A stretch of DNA of 64,000 nt from Poronia punctata (GCA_022579005.1 MU401469.1:248001-312000), one strand, 5' to 3'; positions 21,663 to 33,753 are shown, counted from the first letter of the stretch. Notes: generated from the sequence alone by a model not told the origin. A program made the numbers and translations.

Positions 21663-23405
21663 GGGATGGAGGAAGGTGATGATATGATCCTCAGCTGTGG
21701 GTAGGTTAACAGGACGAATGGGGGTGTAATGCTTCAAAATATTAGACACATGTGTTTTCCATGCAATCCGCTCCTACTTCCTTCAAGCCTTGGGGTTTCA
21801 TTTGGGAAATTGTCGTCCGTTCAATGTTGTTCATATTAGATACTTGTGGTACTATATCACGGAATTAACCGGGGAAGCGCGCTCGGCTCCGAATCCGTAG
21901 CCGGAGCCGATAATCAAGATGATCGGAACCAACACTTAGAGCTTGGGTCCGTCCGTCAAACACCGGTTCCTAAGCGAGGTATGTTTTTTGGGATGTTTTG
22001 GGGGGATGAGAGCATAATGTGAAATAACTAAGGCATGCGACTCGCAACCACCGGTTAATCTTTCTATTGCCACTTCTCCCGCTTCATTTTCAACCGGTGG
22101 GCACATGTATTGGGACCGTGTTGTATCTGAGTCGACTCTGATGATGCCCTGCCAGGTAGACGCCACCATCACCAAGCCGGGACGCGTTCGTTGGGGGGTA
22201 GCGCAAATATGATGACGCTTCATCTACTTGACCTGTTACTTTGTGTATTATGTTATCCAGGCATTCTGAGTGAGGCACCAGAGGTAGAGAAGGATGTGGA
22301 GATGTTAGATAAGGAGGGTTCGCACTAGGTATTTTCTGACACTGGATATATCATATATCATGCTTAGGCCAGATCTACCTATTCACAATAAGTATGGGCA
22401 TAGATTTACAGAGCAACAGAGTCTCGGGACCTTATTGGGGATCTCTGGGAGCTGAAAACGCCCTATGTAACGCACTAAGCGGCAGGCTCGCAGCCGCGGG
22501 TCGGAGGATGTGATGATCGCTCACCACAGACCACGGGCCACGGCAGCTGTCGTGGACTCGTGAGACGTTTTCCCGTAACTCATGTTTTTTAAAGCCAACT
22601 TCAATTCCCTCTAGCACATCACTTGTTTTATCCCCATTTTTATACATATGGTAAGAAAGGGAATCTGTAAGGAAAAGGGAAGAAGAGAAGAAGAGAAGGG
22701 GCGGTGGCCGATGTAGTGTATGAACGCTAGTGCGGCGGGTCCCGGCCACGCCACGGGCCACACGACACCTGCACCTGCACCTGCACCTACACCCCGCCGC
22801 CCCCGGGTTTGTGTGGCTTCAAGCCGTGCAAAGGCATATGATAAAATTGACCATCTTCCAGGAGGGAATCGTCACATGAGTTCTACCCTTGTTTGCGCTC
22901 ATTTGGTTTTCTTTTTTTTATAGCACGATTTTACAAATATCTTGCAAGGATAAACCGCATTTTCATCTACGCCTACAACGTCGACTGCTTACTTACTTAC
23001 TTACCCACCTAACTTCAGACTTGGACTCCGAGTTTGGTAGACGAAAACATTATACAACGGCATCAGACAAATGGGTACGGAATTCATCAAGGTTAGCTCA
23101 CGTCAGGTAGTAATGCATGGGACTTCTTGTCAGCTTATGCCACCATGTACTGCGTGCACTTCCGGACAATGGGACCCGTCACAAATTGCGATCTAGACCC
23201 AACATGTACAACCTAATGTAAGAAACATGCATGTTTGAGGAGTCGACAACTCTCACCTGCCAGCAAATACCGAAAACATGATACCTTAGGTAAGCAAATG
23301 AACACCTATCTACCACCTAACTTAGGCACAACTCTCGAACCTTTTCCCCGAGTATAGGGAGCAGAGGTATCTACCCGGAACTCGAGACAGCTATCAATTG
23401 AAGCC
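21663..23405. other. Intergenic, no gene seen; simple repeats
   Basis: This holds an ACCTGC hexamer repeat (22766-22790) and a CTTA repeat (22990-23005). ORFs on the minus strand (21936-22278, 22432-22761) lack features of real proteins. Confidence 0.45.
22766..22790. repeat. ACCTGC hexamer tandem repeat
   Basis: About four copies of the unit ACCTGC/CACCTG lie in a GC-rich intergenic segment. Confidence 0.8.
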
Positions 23406-24494
23406 ATGGCTCCTCTACAGAATGGGACCCCAAAGATTGAAATTGCGTATGAAATATGTTCGGTTGACCAGACCAACCATGATCGGGTGCTCCGTTTCTG
23501 GACAGATTTAACATCTTCACTAGGCTGGGTAGGAATCCATCCCATCATCATCCCTACAGTGCTGTATCATACTACTAAATATCGCGTCAAGATGCCATTG
23601 CTAACTGAACCGTAGGACCGGCACGCCCAAGATTCCCATGTCCACCTTGAATCCGCAACGGAGGAGAACTGGTTTGTGGTGATCCCTCAAAAAGCGCCGT
23701 CGGGCGAACCTGTATCAGAAGTGGGCAGTCCGCAAGGGAGCATAATCGCCTGTCACTTTGACAACGGAACGGGCTGGATAGGCTTTTTCGTCATGGCAGA
23801 AGAATTTCGCGGCTACGGCTTAGGCGGTAAACTCTTCCAAGCCGCCATGGACTCCTTCCATGCCAAGGGCATTGAGTACATTGGACTTGACGGCGTACCC
23901 GAGCAGCGAGAGACATATGGACGGCGGGGTTTCGTGGAGACGAACCTGATATCCGTCTGTTCTCGCCCTCACCTTGATAATATCCCACCCCCACCAGCTG
24001 GAGGGTTGGCGCACGGCGAGGAACTCATTAGTTGGATTGGTGCGCTGTCGCCAATAGATATGACTCGGAGTGATCTTGAGTACTGCGGTCTTGAACGGAG
24101 TCGCTTGTGGAAGAAGCAGGCCGAGTCCCAATACCATGCCAAGGGACTTGCCCTTATCGGCGGCGACAAGACAAGTAAGGGATGGGTCCTCTTGCGTAAG
24201 AGCATTCATGGCTATCGTATCGGGCCACTTTATGCCGAGAGCAGAAATACGGCAAGCGTCCTCCTACGCGCTATCATGGACAGTGTGGCCGAAGAGGAAA
24301 GGTCGTCTCACCCTGTGGTTGCCGAGGTGTGGCGTTCGAATGAGCACGCCGTCGCACTGTTTGAAGAGTATGGGTTCGAAACGGCGGGTACTTACCATCG
24401 TATGTGGTATAAAGGGAAAGTGCCGCCAGCTCAGGCACCTGGTGGGAAAGCAGACCAGGCGATGTACGCTATCTATGATGCCGTAGAGGGTTGA
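23406..24494 (+). CDS. GNAT acetyltransferase with second C-terminal GNAT-like domain
   Basis: This is a predicted acetyl-CoA-dependent N-acetyltransferase. Exons 23406..23528 and 23616..24494, split by an 87-bp intron with CTAAC branch site, give 333 aa. The first domain contains the acetyl-CoA pyrophosphate loop EEFRGYGLGGKLFQAAM, following beta-strand WIGFFVMA, and the strand IEYIGLDGVPEQRETYGRRGF. The C-terminal half (RIGPLYAESRNTASVLLRAI through ALFEEYGFETAGTYHRMW) looks like the second GNAT-type domain seen in YitH-like bacterial proteins. No signal peptide is present. The substrate, whether small molecule or protein, is not known. Confidence 0.82.
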
Positions 24495-24896
24495 AACGTG
24501 AAAGCGGGTGTTTTCGAGTTTCTGCGTGAGGTACTTACACCTATAGTCCTCGCGTGCAATGAGTTAATATGAGGAGGGGCTCTTATTTGGTAAGAACGCG
24601 CAACTTTAGATTGAGCTTCTAATATACTACCTTATGCAAGTGAGGCGGAGTGTTGTGCAGGGCTTCCATAGAGAGGGGGAGGACGGTGTTCAGGGACCGA
24701 GTTATACCGAAGTTTGGCATTGAATAGTATATGGGGAAGAGGTAAGCGATCGAAGAGAAGGCTATGTCGAGAGCCGATTACAATATCTTTGGGTAGGGGA
24801 GGAGAGGTGCATGTTAGAGGGTGGTGTTTTGCGTAATTGTCTTTGGGCTCACAATGACTTGGGACCAATTACGAGGAAGTGATAACAACAAAATAT
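24495..24896. other. Intergenic, no gene seen
   Basis: This is the short spacer between the GNAT gene and tRNA-Leu. The minus-strand ORF at 24632-24868 is proline-rich and featureless. Confidence 0.5.
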
Positions 24897-24994
24897 GGCA
24901 AGATGGCCGAGTTGGTTATGGCGTGAGGTTAAGGTCACCTTAGCACAGTTTCCTCATGGAGCAATCCGCGTGGGTTCAAGTCCCACTCTTGTCA
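24897..24994 (+). tRNA. tRNA-Leu (AAG anticodon), intron-containing
   Basis: The acceptor GGCAAGA pairs with TCTTGTC (one G-T), with discriminator A. The D-stem is GCC/GGC, and the T-arm is GTGGG-TTCAAGT-CCCAC. A long variable arm (GGA/TCC) marks a class II tRNA. The anticodon stem TGAGG/CCTCA encloses TTAAGG plus about 16 extra bases, so the anticodon is AAG with an intron one base downstream. Confidence 0.85.
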
Positions 24995-26018
24995 AACTTC
25001 AATTTTTTGGTGTTTTCATGGGCATGGCGGTGCACTATCTCTTTTTTTTCCATGTTCCGCATACTCTACGTTACCTATTATTGCAATGACGGTACCTGAT
25101 GATTTACTTTTCATTTACTGGAATTGATATTCAGATTCCCAAAGCCTACAACAAAATTTGAAACTTTTCTCTTTATTGTCTACCTATCTAATCGATAAAG
25201 ATTTGCTGACTCATACTGTTTGTTACTGTCACTGGGTCACTAAATTTTAGATGGAAATCGCCTCAACCGGCTAACAGCGGGTTTCTACGCTTACTGTATC
25301 ATTAAGATTTCTGACATCGGAGGTAGGATTACTTCCTTCTAAAGACGATATTCGGACCCCGATGTGCGGTAGGCGGAAGATTTGTCCAACATTTGAACGA
25401 CCTTTTTGAAGTTTTCTCCCTACACAGGGACTCTATCGAGAAGTGCTGCCAGGGTGACTCTTTTGGGGGGCAAATGACAGGCAGAGATTGGGGAATACTC
25501 TCAGGGGTAACACTTCCATCGCCATCTCATCTCATCCTATCGCCACAGGCTGTACCGGCGCCAGGGGTGTGTTTGATTTGCAACGTTTGACAGCAACACC
25601 GATTTTTTCCATTCGTCCCATAAAGACTATGGAATTGTCAGCCTAGGGGCATCCGATATGCCTTTTTGCTGCACGTAAGGAAAGGAGGTTTTGTTCCCCG
25701 CAGTTCATGAAACTGAAAAAGCATCTACAACACACTTTGGAGATGAGAAGCATGTAAAAACAAAACACGAATTTTCGATCAAACAGAATAAGATTGAAAT
25801 CGAGTTCGGCCGTACTATTTCTGTCTAATATCAACATCCGTTACCGGTCGAGTCTCGACCCACCACAAGGTATCTATCATCGATCTTGATAGATAACGGC
25901 GTACATCTATCTCATCTTCACAAAACTTTACACCTTAGATACCGACTTACACGAAGACGATAACCGCGCCTCATTGTGCATCCTGAATACATATCTTCCC
26001 CTGTTATAAAGCGCCACA
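24995..26018. other. Intergenic, promoter of PABA synthase
   Basis: No ORF with protein features was found. The last 150 bp should be the promoter and 5' UTR of the PABA synthase gene, with TTATAAAG 10 bp before the start codon. Confidence 0.45.
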
Positions 26019-28421
26019 ATGGGCTCCCTCGAACACATACCCGCAGAGCGCGTGCGTCTTCTCTTCGTCGATGCGTTCGACTCATTCACCAACAACATCG
26101 TCGGATTACTAGAGGAATGTCTTCACGCGGATGTCACACTAGTCCACATGAATGATGAAACCGTCGACCGCCATCTCGTCGAAATCCTCGACACATTCGA
26201 CGCTGTTGTTATAGGGCCCGGTCCAGGTCACCCGGCGAACCCTAATGATGTGGGGTTCATCAACAAATTATGGAGAGCCGCAGATATACCCATGCTCGGT
26301 ATCTGTCTTGGTTTCCAGTCTTTATGTCATTCGCATGGTGCAGAGGTGCTGAGACTTCGACGGGCACGTCACGGTATTATTAGTCAGGCTACGCATAAAG
26401 GCATCGATATCTTTGCGGGGATAGAAGAGTTCCACGCTACTCAGTATCACTCACTTCACGTGAAGCTGAGACGGGGAGATGATGTATTCTGGGAGCCGTC
26501 CCCGTCTTGTCCCTCGCTGGAGCCGTTAGCTTGGGATACAGGTGATGAAGTCAACGGGCCTATTCTCATGGCGGTGAGGCATACGGAGAAGCCGTTCTGG
26601 GGCGTCCAGTTCCATCCCGAATCGATATGTACCTCGGAAGCCGGGAAGGAACTTATCAAGAATTGGTGGCGATGCGCCGCTCCGTGGCTTAAACAGCGGG
26701 ATCCGAGAGTGTTTAATGGCAATGTCAAGATGATACCTAGCAAGTTTGGCGTCATCGACGGGCCACGCCATTCCGCCACTAATGGCCACGGGGGCTCACA
26801 TCTTGCAAGAGAGTTACGAAATATTGCAGGGCAAGATGAGATACTGTTGAGATGGGGAAGACATTCGGCTGCTTCCGTCTCTCCTACCGAATTACTCGAA
26901 GCGCTAGGATATAGTCAGGAGGACGTTATACTTCTCGACTCACAAGGTCATAAATCGGGACGATATAGCATCATTGGCCTCGTCGTTCCTGGAAAGACTT
27001 TGAAGATTACATACAAGGTGTCAACACGGACCTTGAAATATGGCTTCTCAGAAGGGAACATGTTCACGGCGCCGTTGGGCTCGATCGAGGAGATATGGCC
27101 CATACTCCAAGAGGCCCTCGATCAACATAACCCGCGTGGACAAAGGGCATGTGGTTCATCGACACCGCAGTCCGATGGTGCTTCCCGGATAGGCATGGAT
27201 AGATGCGGTTCGGGACATTTACCAACCGATAGTCCTTTTTGGGGCGGCTTGATGGGGTATATCTCGTACGAAGCAGGACTCGAAACCATCGACGTCGACC
27301 TGCATGAATCTTGTGCTGGGAGTGTTGTTCCGGATGTCAACTTTGCGTTTATACATCGGTCCATCGTCATCGACCACGCTAATAATGTAGCGTATACGCA
27401 ATCACTTCTTCCGGGTGACTGGGACTGGATACATGATGTTGGACGTACGATTGATAATCTTGCCTACCGGTCTCCCAACACGTCTAGGACGGAACTCCGT
27501 TCCCGTCACGAACTACAGGATATGCTATCCACTGCGATAGTTCAACGTCCAGCAGAATCAGAGTACAGAGCAAAAGTCCTCCGATGCCAAGATTTCCTGG
27601 CGTCGGGTGATTCCTACGAGCTCTGTCTCACGGACGAGAGCAAGATCCACGTGCTTCACACCCTCAATAACGAACCTCTTGATTCCTGGGCCCTGTATAA
27701 ACAGCTACGGCGGAATAACCCTGCGCCCTTTGGCGCGTTTCTGAAGTTGTCAGACGTCGTTGTAGTAGGAAGTAGTCCGGAACGTTTCCTCTCCTGGACG
27801 CGACAGGGAAAGTGCCAATTCAGACCTATCAAAGGCACGGTGAAGAAAGGACCGGACATGACGAGCGAGAAAGCACACGCCATCCTCGGAAGCTCGAAAG
27901 AACGCGCCGAGAATCTGATGATTGTCGATCTCATACGGCACGATCTCGGCGGTGTTGTCGGGGCGGAGAATACGTGGGTCTCGAAATTGATGGTTGTAGA
28001 GGAATACGAGACGGTTTATCAGCTTGTTTCTGTCATTGAAGGCCAACTGCCCTCACTAAATCCTAACTCGGATACGGATACGGACGTCCCGAGAGGCATT
28101 CATGTCCTCAAAGCTTCCCTCCCGCCGGGATCCATGACGGGCGCGCCGAAAAAGCGCTCGTGTGAGATTCTGAGAGAGATTGAGAGGCGTCCTAGAGGGG
28201 TCTATTCGGGTGTCCTCGGATACATGGATGTTGGCGGCGCGGGCGATTTCTCAGTTGTTATCCGTACTGCGGTTAGGGCGGCCAAGACGGCTGTTGATGA
28301 GACGTGGCATGTTGGTGCTGGGGGGGCTGTTACGATTCAGAGTACGGATGATGGCGAGTTTGAGGAGATGGAGACTAAGGCTTCGAGTGTGCTGGGAGCA
28401 CTTCTTCGCTCGGGGAAATGA
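26019..28421 (+). CDS. pabaA: Para-aminobenzoate (aminodeoxychorismate) synthase, fused PabA-PabB
   Basis: This makes 4-amino-4-deoxychorismate from chorismate and glutamine, the branch to p-aminobenzoate and folate. It is a single 800-codon frame without introns. Residues 1-230 are a class-I glutamine amidotransferase: LLFVDAFDSFTNNIV, GPGPGHP, nucleophile C96 in GICLGFQSLC, and catalytic His/Glu in FHPES (199-201). A PabB domain follows, with its N-terminal part near residues 270-430 and the chorismate-binding core near 515-800. PIKGTVKKGPD keeps the Lys that separates aminodeoxychorismate synthase from anthranilate synthase, which has Ala there. LIRHDLGGVV and PPGSMTGAPKKRSCEI are the other core motifs. 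The fused order and length match fungal enzymes (yeast ABZ1, Aspergillus pabaA). Confidence 0.95.
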   Translation: MGSLEHIPAERVRLLFVDAFDSFTNNIVGLLEECLHADVTLVHMNDETVDRHLVEILDTFDAVVIGPGPGHPANPNDVGFINKLWRAADIPMLGICLGFQSLCHSHGAEVLRLRRARHGIISQATHKGIDIFAGIEEFHATQYHSLHVKLRRGDDVFWEPSPSCPSLEPLAWDTGDEVNGPILMAVRHTEKPFWGVQFHPESICTSEAGKELIKNWWRCAAPWLKQRDPRVFNGNVKMIPSKFGVIDGPRHSATNGHGGSHLARELRNIAGQDEILLRWGRHSAASVSPTELLEALGYSQEDVILLDSQGHKSGRYSIIGLVVPGKTLKITYKVSTRTLKYGFSEGNMFTAPLGSIEEIWPILQEALDQHNPRGQRACGSSTPQSDGASRIGMDRCGSGHLPTDSPFWGGLMGYISYEAGLETIDVDLHESCAGSVVPDVNFAFIHRSIVIDHANNVAYTQSLLPGDWDWIHDVGRTIDNLAYRSPNTSRTELRSRHELQDMLSTAIVQRPAESEYRAKVLRCQDFLASGDSYELCLTDESKIHVLHTLNNEPLDSWALYKQLRRNNPAPFGAFLKLSDVVVVGSSPERFLSWTRQGKCQFRPIKGTVKKGPDMTSEKAHAILGSSKERAENLMIVDLIRHDLGGVVGAENTWVSKLMVVEEYETVYQLVSVIEGQLPSLNPNSDTDTDVPRGIHVLKASLPPGSMTGAPKKRSCEILREIERRPRGVYSGVLGYMDVGGAGDFSVVIRTAVRAAKTAVDETWHVGAGGAVTIQSTDDGEFEEMETKASSVLGALLRSGK

Positions 28422-29631
28422 TTCCTACTGTTGATTGTGGATTTTTAGATTTTTAGTCATGGTCATCGGTGCATATGGGAATTCAACTATCCCTGATTCT
28501 GCGGTTTAGGTCATTAGATTAGGGAGTAGGGTTTGGATTTGTACAGCGCATATATCCTTTTCAACGAAGCTATGTTTTATGTCAATAATCTAGAGGACAT
28601 TGTCATGGTAAATATCATGATTTTCACGAAATATGATATCGCTTATAGGAATTATAGTATGCGTATCGAGTCATGTGTGTCATTGCCTTACCCACTGTAC
28701 CGCTGCCCTTGATCTCCGGTTCTGCCGGCCGGGACGAGAAGGAGGGGCGCGTACCGTCAATTCATATTTCGTGGTAACATAGACCCTGATATGGTGTTGC
28801 CTAATATGGACAACTCTCATGTTTTGAGTGGTCATTCCTACGCTACCACCTACTCGTATACTATTTCACTGTCGTATTATCTAACGTAGATTTGGGGATT
28901 GTATGACGAATAACGGGTAAGTCTTGGGGTGAGAAGATTTTCGGAGATGAAGAACCGGATGGCCATGCGGGGCGTTATTTACGGCGCTGGGTACTTCCAA
29001 TGGGGACCGGGGACCATGTTTGGGCTTTGAACAATGGCAGGTTGCCTGATTGCTGGGTAGGACCGTCATGGTCAACTCACACGTGAGTACATCTGTCGCT
29101 GGTGGCTGTTCCCGTTTTCTGGACATGTCCTCTGTCAGTCTACATCCTGTCGGTGGGGTTGGAGTCACGATGGTCGATTGGTGTGGCACCCCTGGTTTCC
29201 TGGAAGTGGTCAACGGCTTCCATCGTGACTTTGAGGGTCGTCAGCAATACGGCAATCCCTATCTCTTTATTCTGGGACATGTGACTCGTCTTTTCTGTCG
29301 TTATGCGTGACTTGTGATTATTTTCTGGTCTTAGTAATCCAGACAAAAGTGGATTGAACATTTGCCCGCCCCATCCCTGTAGACTAGTGTTTCTGACAAG
29401 GTTTAGCGCGGGCTCAACAAGTTAAACCTTACTGAATAGAGTATAGAGGATGCGATTTCTCGGCCACTGGTCTACAGATAATGTGGGCAGCTGTTTTGGA
29501 TATTAGGTACTTCTCATCCCACATTGAAGTGTTGAGGACCGATTCCCCGAGACGGAGAGAGTAACAACCTACTTGAGACGGACAACCTTTCTTCACCTCA
29601 TCTAATAGCGACAGAACAGACGATTTCGACA
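28422..29631. other. Intergenic, no gene seen
   Basis: This lies between PABA synthase and the dioxygenase gene. The overlapping ORFs at 28881-29361 on both strands show no motifs, and none splices sensibly. Confidence 0.45.
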
Positions 29632-31167
29632 ATGCCTACGAAGCGGAAGCGGCAGCGCCTTGCGCAGACAAACTTACCTAACAAGAAGAGCAATGGCAAG
29701 GCCGCCCTACCGCTGTCCCCCTCACCAGATGCGTCGTCATCGTCCAAAGCGACCGAACAGCTGGATCCCAAGAACCTAGCAAGCGTCGTGTCGGAAGAGG
29801 AGATGGAGATTACGATCGAGACACTGGAGTCACTGGCCCAACATCCGTCATTGATCAAGTCCAAGGCCTGTCGAAACTTGCGCACGGCCGTGTATGATTT
29901 CAAGCAAGCATGCACAACTGGCATGAACACAATTGGTAAATGCCACCGGTCCAACTCACACTCCACCTTGAGTTTCGCCCAAGTTGACAAAAATGATACA
30001 GCTGAAACGAACCTCACGTCACGCGTTTCGGCAGCCCTTGTCGACGGTAAATATGTCGATGCCATCGTTTTGCTTGCTGAGATGCGGATACGAAACCAGG
30101 CTCCAAAGCTGGGCGCCCTTTGCCGATGGGTACGCGATCTCGATGTCGTCAGTGGACTCTCCAGCGAAAATCCCGACATCCGAACCGAGTCACAGCTCGA
30201 ACTTCTCCGGGTGATGGATATGATTCTGAGAGTTACTGGATCAGTTGATGAGGACGCGAGGATGGCGTCTACGCACTCGGGGCCTCTCTCGCTGCAGCCA
30301 GTATGGGATAACAGCGAGAAGTCACCGAGACCGGCCATTCGGCAACGTGTATTAGATGGGTCTATATTCGAGACGTATCCCAAAGATATTAAGGACAGGT
30401 TCCGGATCTTGGAAACTATCGCTGGGCCCGAACGGAAGCCACCAAACCTGCACCCCGCTGTGCTTTATCTCAGTAGTGACAATGCGGTCCCACTAGCGTC
30501 GGATGGGCCAAAGACGACCCATCACAAGCACCCGGCTGTCCCAGGGCTGTCGCTCATGAAGGATGTGTTGACGCCGGAAGAATGCACCTCGATCGTGGCG
30601 GCAATGGAATCGGTGGGGTTCCTACCCGACTGCCCCCTACGCGACGACGGATCTGCCTCTAGCATCCTTGCTCACAATGTATACTGGGTTGTGGACAAAG
30701 CATTCCACGATGCATTGTGGAAACGTGTATCCCCTCATATACCGCCCCATCTCTTCGGCCGAAAAGCACGAGGGATCAACCGTCGCTTTAGGGTTTATCG
30801 CTACGTTCCCGGCGCCGAGTACCGATGTCACTTCGACGGAGCCTGGCCGCCATCGGGTATAGACCCGAGGACGGGTGCGTACATGTATGACGCATCACCA
30901 TCAAACGCAAAACAATCGAGCCTCTTCACCTTCTTAGTCTACCTAAACGATGAGTTCGAGGGGGGTGAGACGACATTCTTCACTCCAAGTACCAGGGAGG
31001 GTGTCATGAATGCCTATCCCGTACGGCCCACGATGGGTTCCGTAGCACTCTTCCCCCATGGCGACGCGAGGGGTGCCTTGTTACATGAGGGTACGGGGGT
31101 TAGAAACGGGGCCAAGTATATCATACGGACTGATGTAGAGTTTGACGTTGAGCCCGGACAAGCTTGA
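29632..31167 (+). CDS. 2-oxoglutarate/Fe(II)-dependent dioxygenase (prolyl-4-hydroxylase-like)
   Basis: This is a predicted oxygenase that couples 2-oxoglutarate decarboxylation to hydroxylation. It is a single 511-codon frame. The basic N-terminus (MPTKRKRQRL) resembles a nuclear localisation signal. Residues 50-230 are helical, without known motifs. The catalytic double-stranded beta-helix lies at about 310-505: metal ligands H400 and D402 in CHFDGAWPP, H485 in LLHEGTGV, and the 2-oxoglutarate-binding R499 in YIIRTDVEF. Typical strands are FRVYRYVPGAEY, FTFLVYLNDEFEGGETTFF and GSVALFPHG. All active-site residues are present. A protein substrate is suggested by the P4Hc-type core but is not shown. 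Confidence 0.87.
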   Translation: MPTKRKRQRLAQTNLPNKKSNGKAALPLSPSPDASSSSKATEQLDPKNLASVVSEEEMEITIETLESLAQHPSLIKSKACRNLRTAVYDFKQACTTGMNTIGKCHRSNSHSTLSFAQVDKNDTAETNLTSRVSAALVDGKYVDAIVLLAEMRIRNQAPKLGALCRWVRDLDVVSGLSSENPDIRTESQLELLRVMDMILRVTGSVDEDARMASTHSGPLSLQPVWDNSEKSPRPAIRQRVLDGSIFETYPKDIKDRFRILETIAGPERKPPNLHPAVLYLSSDNAVPLASDGPKTTHHKHPAVPGLSLMKDVLTPEECTSIVAAMESVGFLPDCPLRDDGSASSILAHNVYWVVDKAFHDALWKRVSPHIPPHLFGRKARGINRRFRVYRYVPGAEYRCHFDGAWPPSGIDPRTGAYMYDASPSNAKQSSLFTFLVYLNDEFEGGETTFFTPSTREGVMNAYPVRPTMGSVALFPHGDARGALLHEGTGVRNGAKYIIRTDVEFDVEPGQA

Positions 31168-31588
31168 CGAGCTTGTGTACCTACTTACATGGTTGAAGAG
31201 CTACAGAAAAGTAAATGAGAACTAGATTCTTAGGCCGAGTCTACTTTACCGATTCCCCCGCACCAGTTGATTGATTCCCTGCTTATAGGGAAACGTAGGG
31301 TGTCAGTCGCTTTTGTCACACATCAATTCCACGGCTATACGTCTGAGCCGTATTTCAGCTCGCCGTCAACACGATGTAGAATCGGCCATTTCAAAGAGCC
31401 TGCCAACTCGTTATGCTGCATCCCATTGCAAACAGTATCAAATTAGGATTTAAAATGAATCTACCGGCGCCAATTATTTTGTCTTTTGGATTCGTTACAC
31501 CAGGGAAATCGACGACAATTTCCCTTTGTACCATTATCACAAGTCGGTCTCCTCCGCCTGGCAAATCTAGCCTCGGTGTTGCATTGAT
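31168..31588. other. Intergenic, convergent spacer
   Basis: This 420-bp 3'-to-3' spacer separates the dioxygenase and the FSH-type hydrolase. Nothing else was seen. Confidence 0.55.
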
Positions 31589-32489
31589 CTAAAGGCTTTT
31601 CAACTCGCCGAGGAAGGTTTCAAACGTTTCAAGCATTTCGGCGTTGACGTCCGGGGCTGCTTCTGGTTCCTCTTTGTCCTGGCCTGGCCATTTGCGCCTG
31701 TGCGCGCACGACCCCAGCAATTCGTACAGTCCCTGCTTTGTCTTGAGTTCCTGGATTATGTCATCCCAGCGATCAAATTCGTGGGTTTTCTTGAGATACG
31801 CGTCACAAAGGCCGGCGAGATGGATGGAGAGGGGGAAAGCCGGGTCGTTCCATCCCCAGACGTGAACAGTAGGGATTCTGAATTTCAGAAAGAGGGGTAT
31901 TCTGTTCAAATCGAGGCCGAAACAATCGTCCGAGTCGTACATGGCTCGTCTTCTCTTGGAAACATGTGCTGCCAGCGGTCCGAGACCCTGGTTACGCCGA
32001 TTCTCTACCTCGGCGGCCAGGTCGAGAGCGGCTGGCGAGACAAAAACACCGAGTGATTTTAAGAGTGTCAGGGAAAGACTACCACTGAAGAAGACGGCGA
32101 ACCTGAAGGGAGTGAAGCCGTCCAAACCGCACCAGTTCCGGAGCAAGAGATAGCTCGCCACGAGGGAGGCCGCATTCGACGAAGCCAATACTCCGTCATA
32201 AAGACCATCATCTTTTAGCGTCGAATGTAGCCATCGAAGCGCTTCTTTAGGTTGCAGCTCTTCCGGGACTGTCAAGTAGTTGCATTTTCCTTCCTCGCCG
32301 GCGACAAGCCCGGCAGAAGACGAAGCGGGTTTAGCTGACGGTGTACGGTCCGACGCGCCCACAATGGCAGACCCTATCAGAAAAATATTCAGTCAAGTTG
32401 AGGGAGCGGGGGCGACTGCCTTTACATAGTTGGTCGACGAGTGGCTCCAGTCTTTGGTTGGCTACATCCTCCAAAATTAGAATCCTCAT
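31589..32489 (-). CDS. FSH-family serine hydrolase-like protein with altered nucleophile motif
   Basis: This resembles the fungal/eukaryotic FSH (Fsh1/OVCA2) serine hydrolases. Exon 1 is 32489..32426 and exon 2 is 32373..31589, joined over a 52-bp intron, giving 282 aa. The start MRILILEDVANQRLE corresponds to the family MRILCLHG strand, but the HG motif is lost. Where family members have GFSQGA after YDGV, this protein has YDGVLASSNAASLVASYLL: Ser remains but both glycines are gone. The acid D is present in WGWNDPAFPLS. The expected His may be in GSCAHRRKWPG. The protein may have weak, changed or no hydrolase activity. The original family assignment rests on overall order of blocks and length. 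Confidence 0.65.
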
Positions 32490-33753
32490 GGTTACCTAGG
32501 TACCTACTCAGGTGACTCGGAGGTATCTTGCAAAGTGTCTTGTATGATGATTTGTAGCTGGTGGGAGTCTCTGAACTATCGAAGGACAGCAGACAGGCGA
32601 AGGGTTTAACCTTGGCCCTTTCTTACAGCATATAGTGTGATTCCGAGGTTTGATTGAGTAGAAGGAAAAAGAATACGTCCCCTCAGTTCGGGTGGACTGG
32701 ATGGATAGCGTAAGGTAGGTAGGTACCTTATGTACATGGTCCACGTGTACCTTCCTTGGTTTGATACCTACTACGTCAGTACCTGTCTGCGTATGTAGGG
32801 TTATAAGCAATGATCTCTATGGGTAATCCTGGGTGAGGTTACCTAGATGGTTACATAGCCGATCGCGAGCAGCAAGTGGCGAGACAACGTGCATCCCGTC
32901 TCGTTATCGCCGGACCTCCCCCGCCCGACATCCGCTCTTATCGGGCTTCACGACGCTACAGGGGGTGGTTGCTACGCACACTCCATTCTTAATTCCACAC
33001 TCTCCCAACGTACTATTAAAGGCTTTCGCGGTTATCAGCGAGAAATCCGTATGCTGTAGCCTGTAGGCACCATCTATGGCTTCAGCATGTCCGGGGCTTC
33101 GTATCCGACTCCAATGAACCCTGTGTCTTCATCAAGTCGGAAAGGCATGTCCAAGACCCATCTGCCTACAATGCGAGGCAATATCCAGAAAACTGGAATC
33201 AGGGCCGCGGGGGTTTCACATTGTACAACTTCTGAGATAACATAAGAGGCTTATGCTGCAACTCGTCTGATCCAGCATCGGAGCCACAGCCAGTTGAAAA
33301 ATGGCTTAGGATCTATATGGCTCAATTCACCACATTTGAGTTCCTTGGAACGCATGTCGTGCCTTTTAGGACTTGAGCGCCGGCCCGGACAGTTGCCCCG
33401 AACCGCGGGCACAGACCGGGTATCGGGTATCACGGCCTCGAACTATGTGGGTTTGTTACATAAGGTTCGATTAGCCTCTTTCTGCGCCGCCTAGCTCCGG
33501 CCTAGCTAGATGACATTGGCCAACAACGACTCGATGATCCGTACCGACATTTCCGGATCGCACATCCCGGTAGGTTTGAGGTAAGCATGGAGGATTGGAT
33601 TTGGGGGTAAGAATCGTGTGGTAGAAAAGTAATCTCATATTTGTACGGTTGTACCTCATCCCGTGGCTTGCCCTATATCTCGACGTTTCTGATTGTCAAA
33701 CCCAACCCGCACAATCCAACCTGAGGCAACTTGGTCGGCCGACTACATACAAG
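32490..33753. other. Intergenic, no gene seen
   Basis: This divergent spacer lies between the FSH-like gene and the TDT transporter. It contains clustered GGTACCTA words (32495-32510, 32714-32730). ORFs at 32508, 32833 and 33294 show no features. Confidence 0.45.

Noticed and set aside
15734..23405. Possible secondary-metabolite cluster (CoA-transferase, MFS exporter)
   Set aside because: No polyketide synthase, peptide synthetase, terpene cyclase or pathway regulator is adjacent; the neighbours look unrelated.
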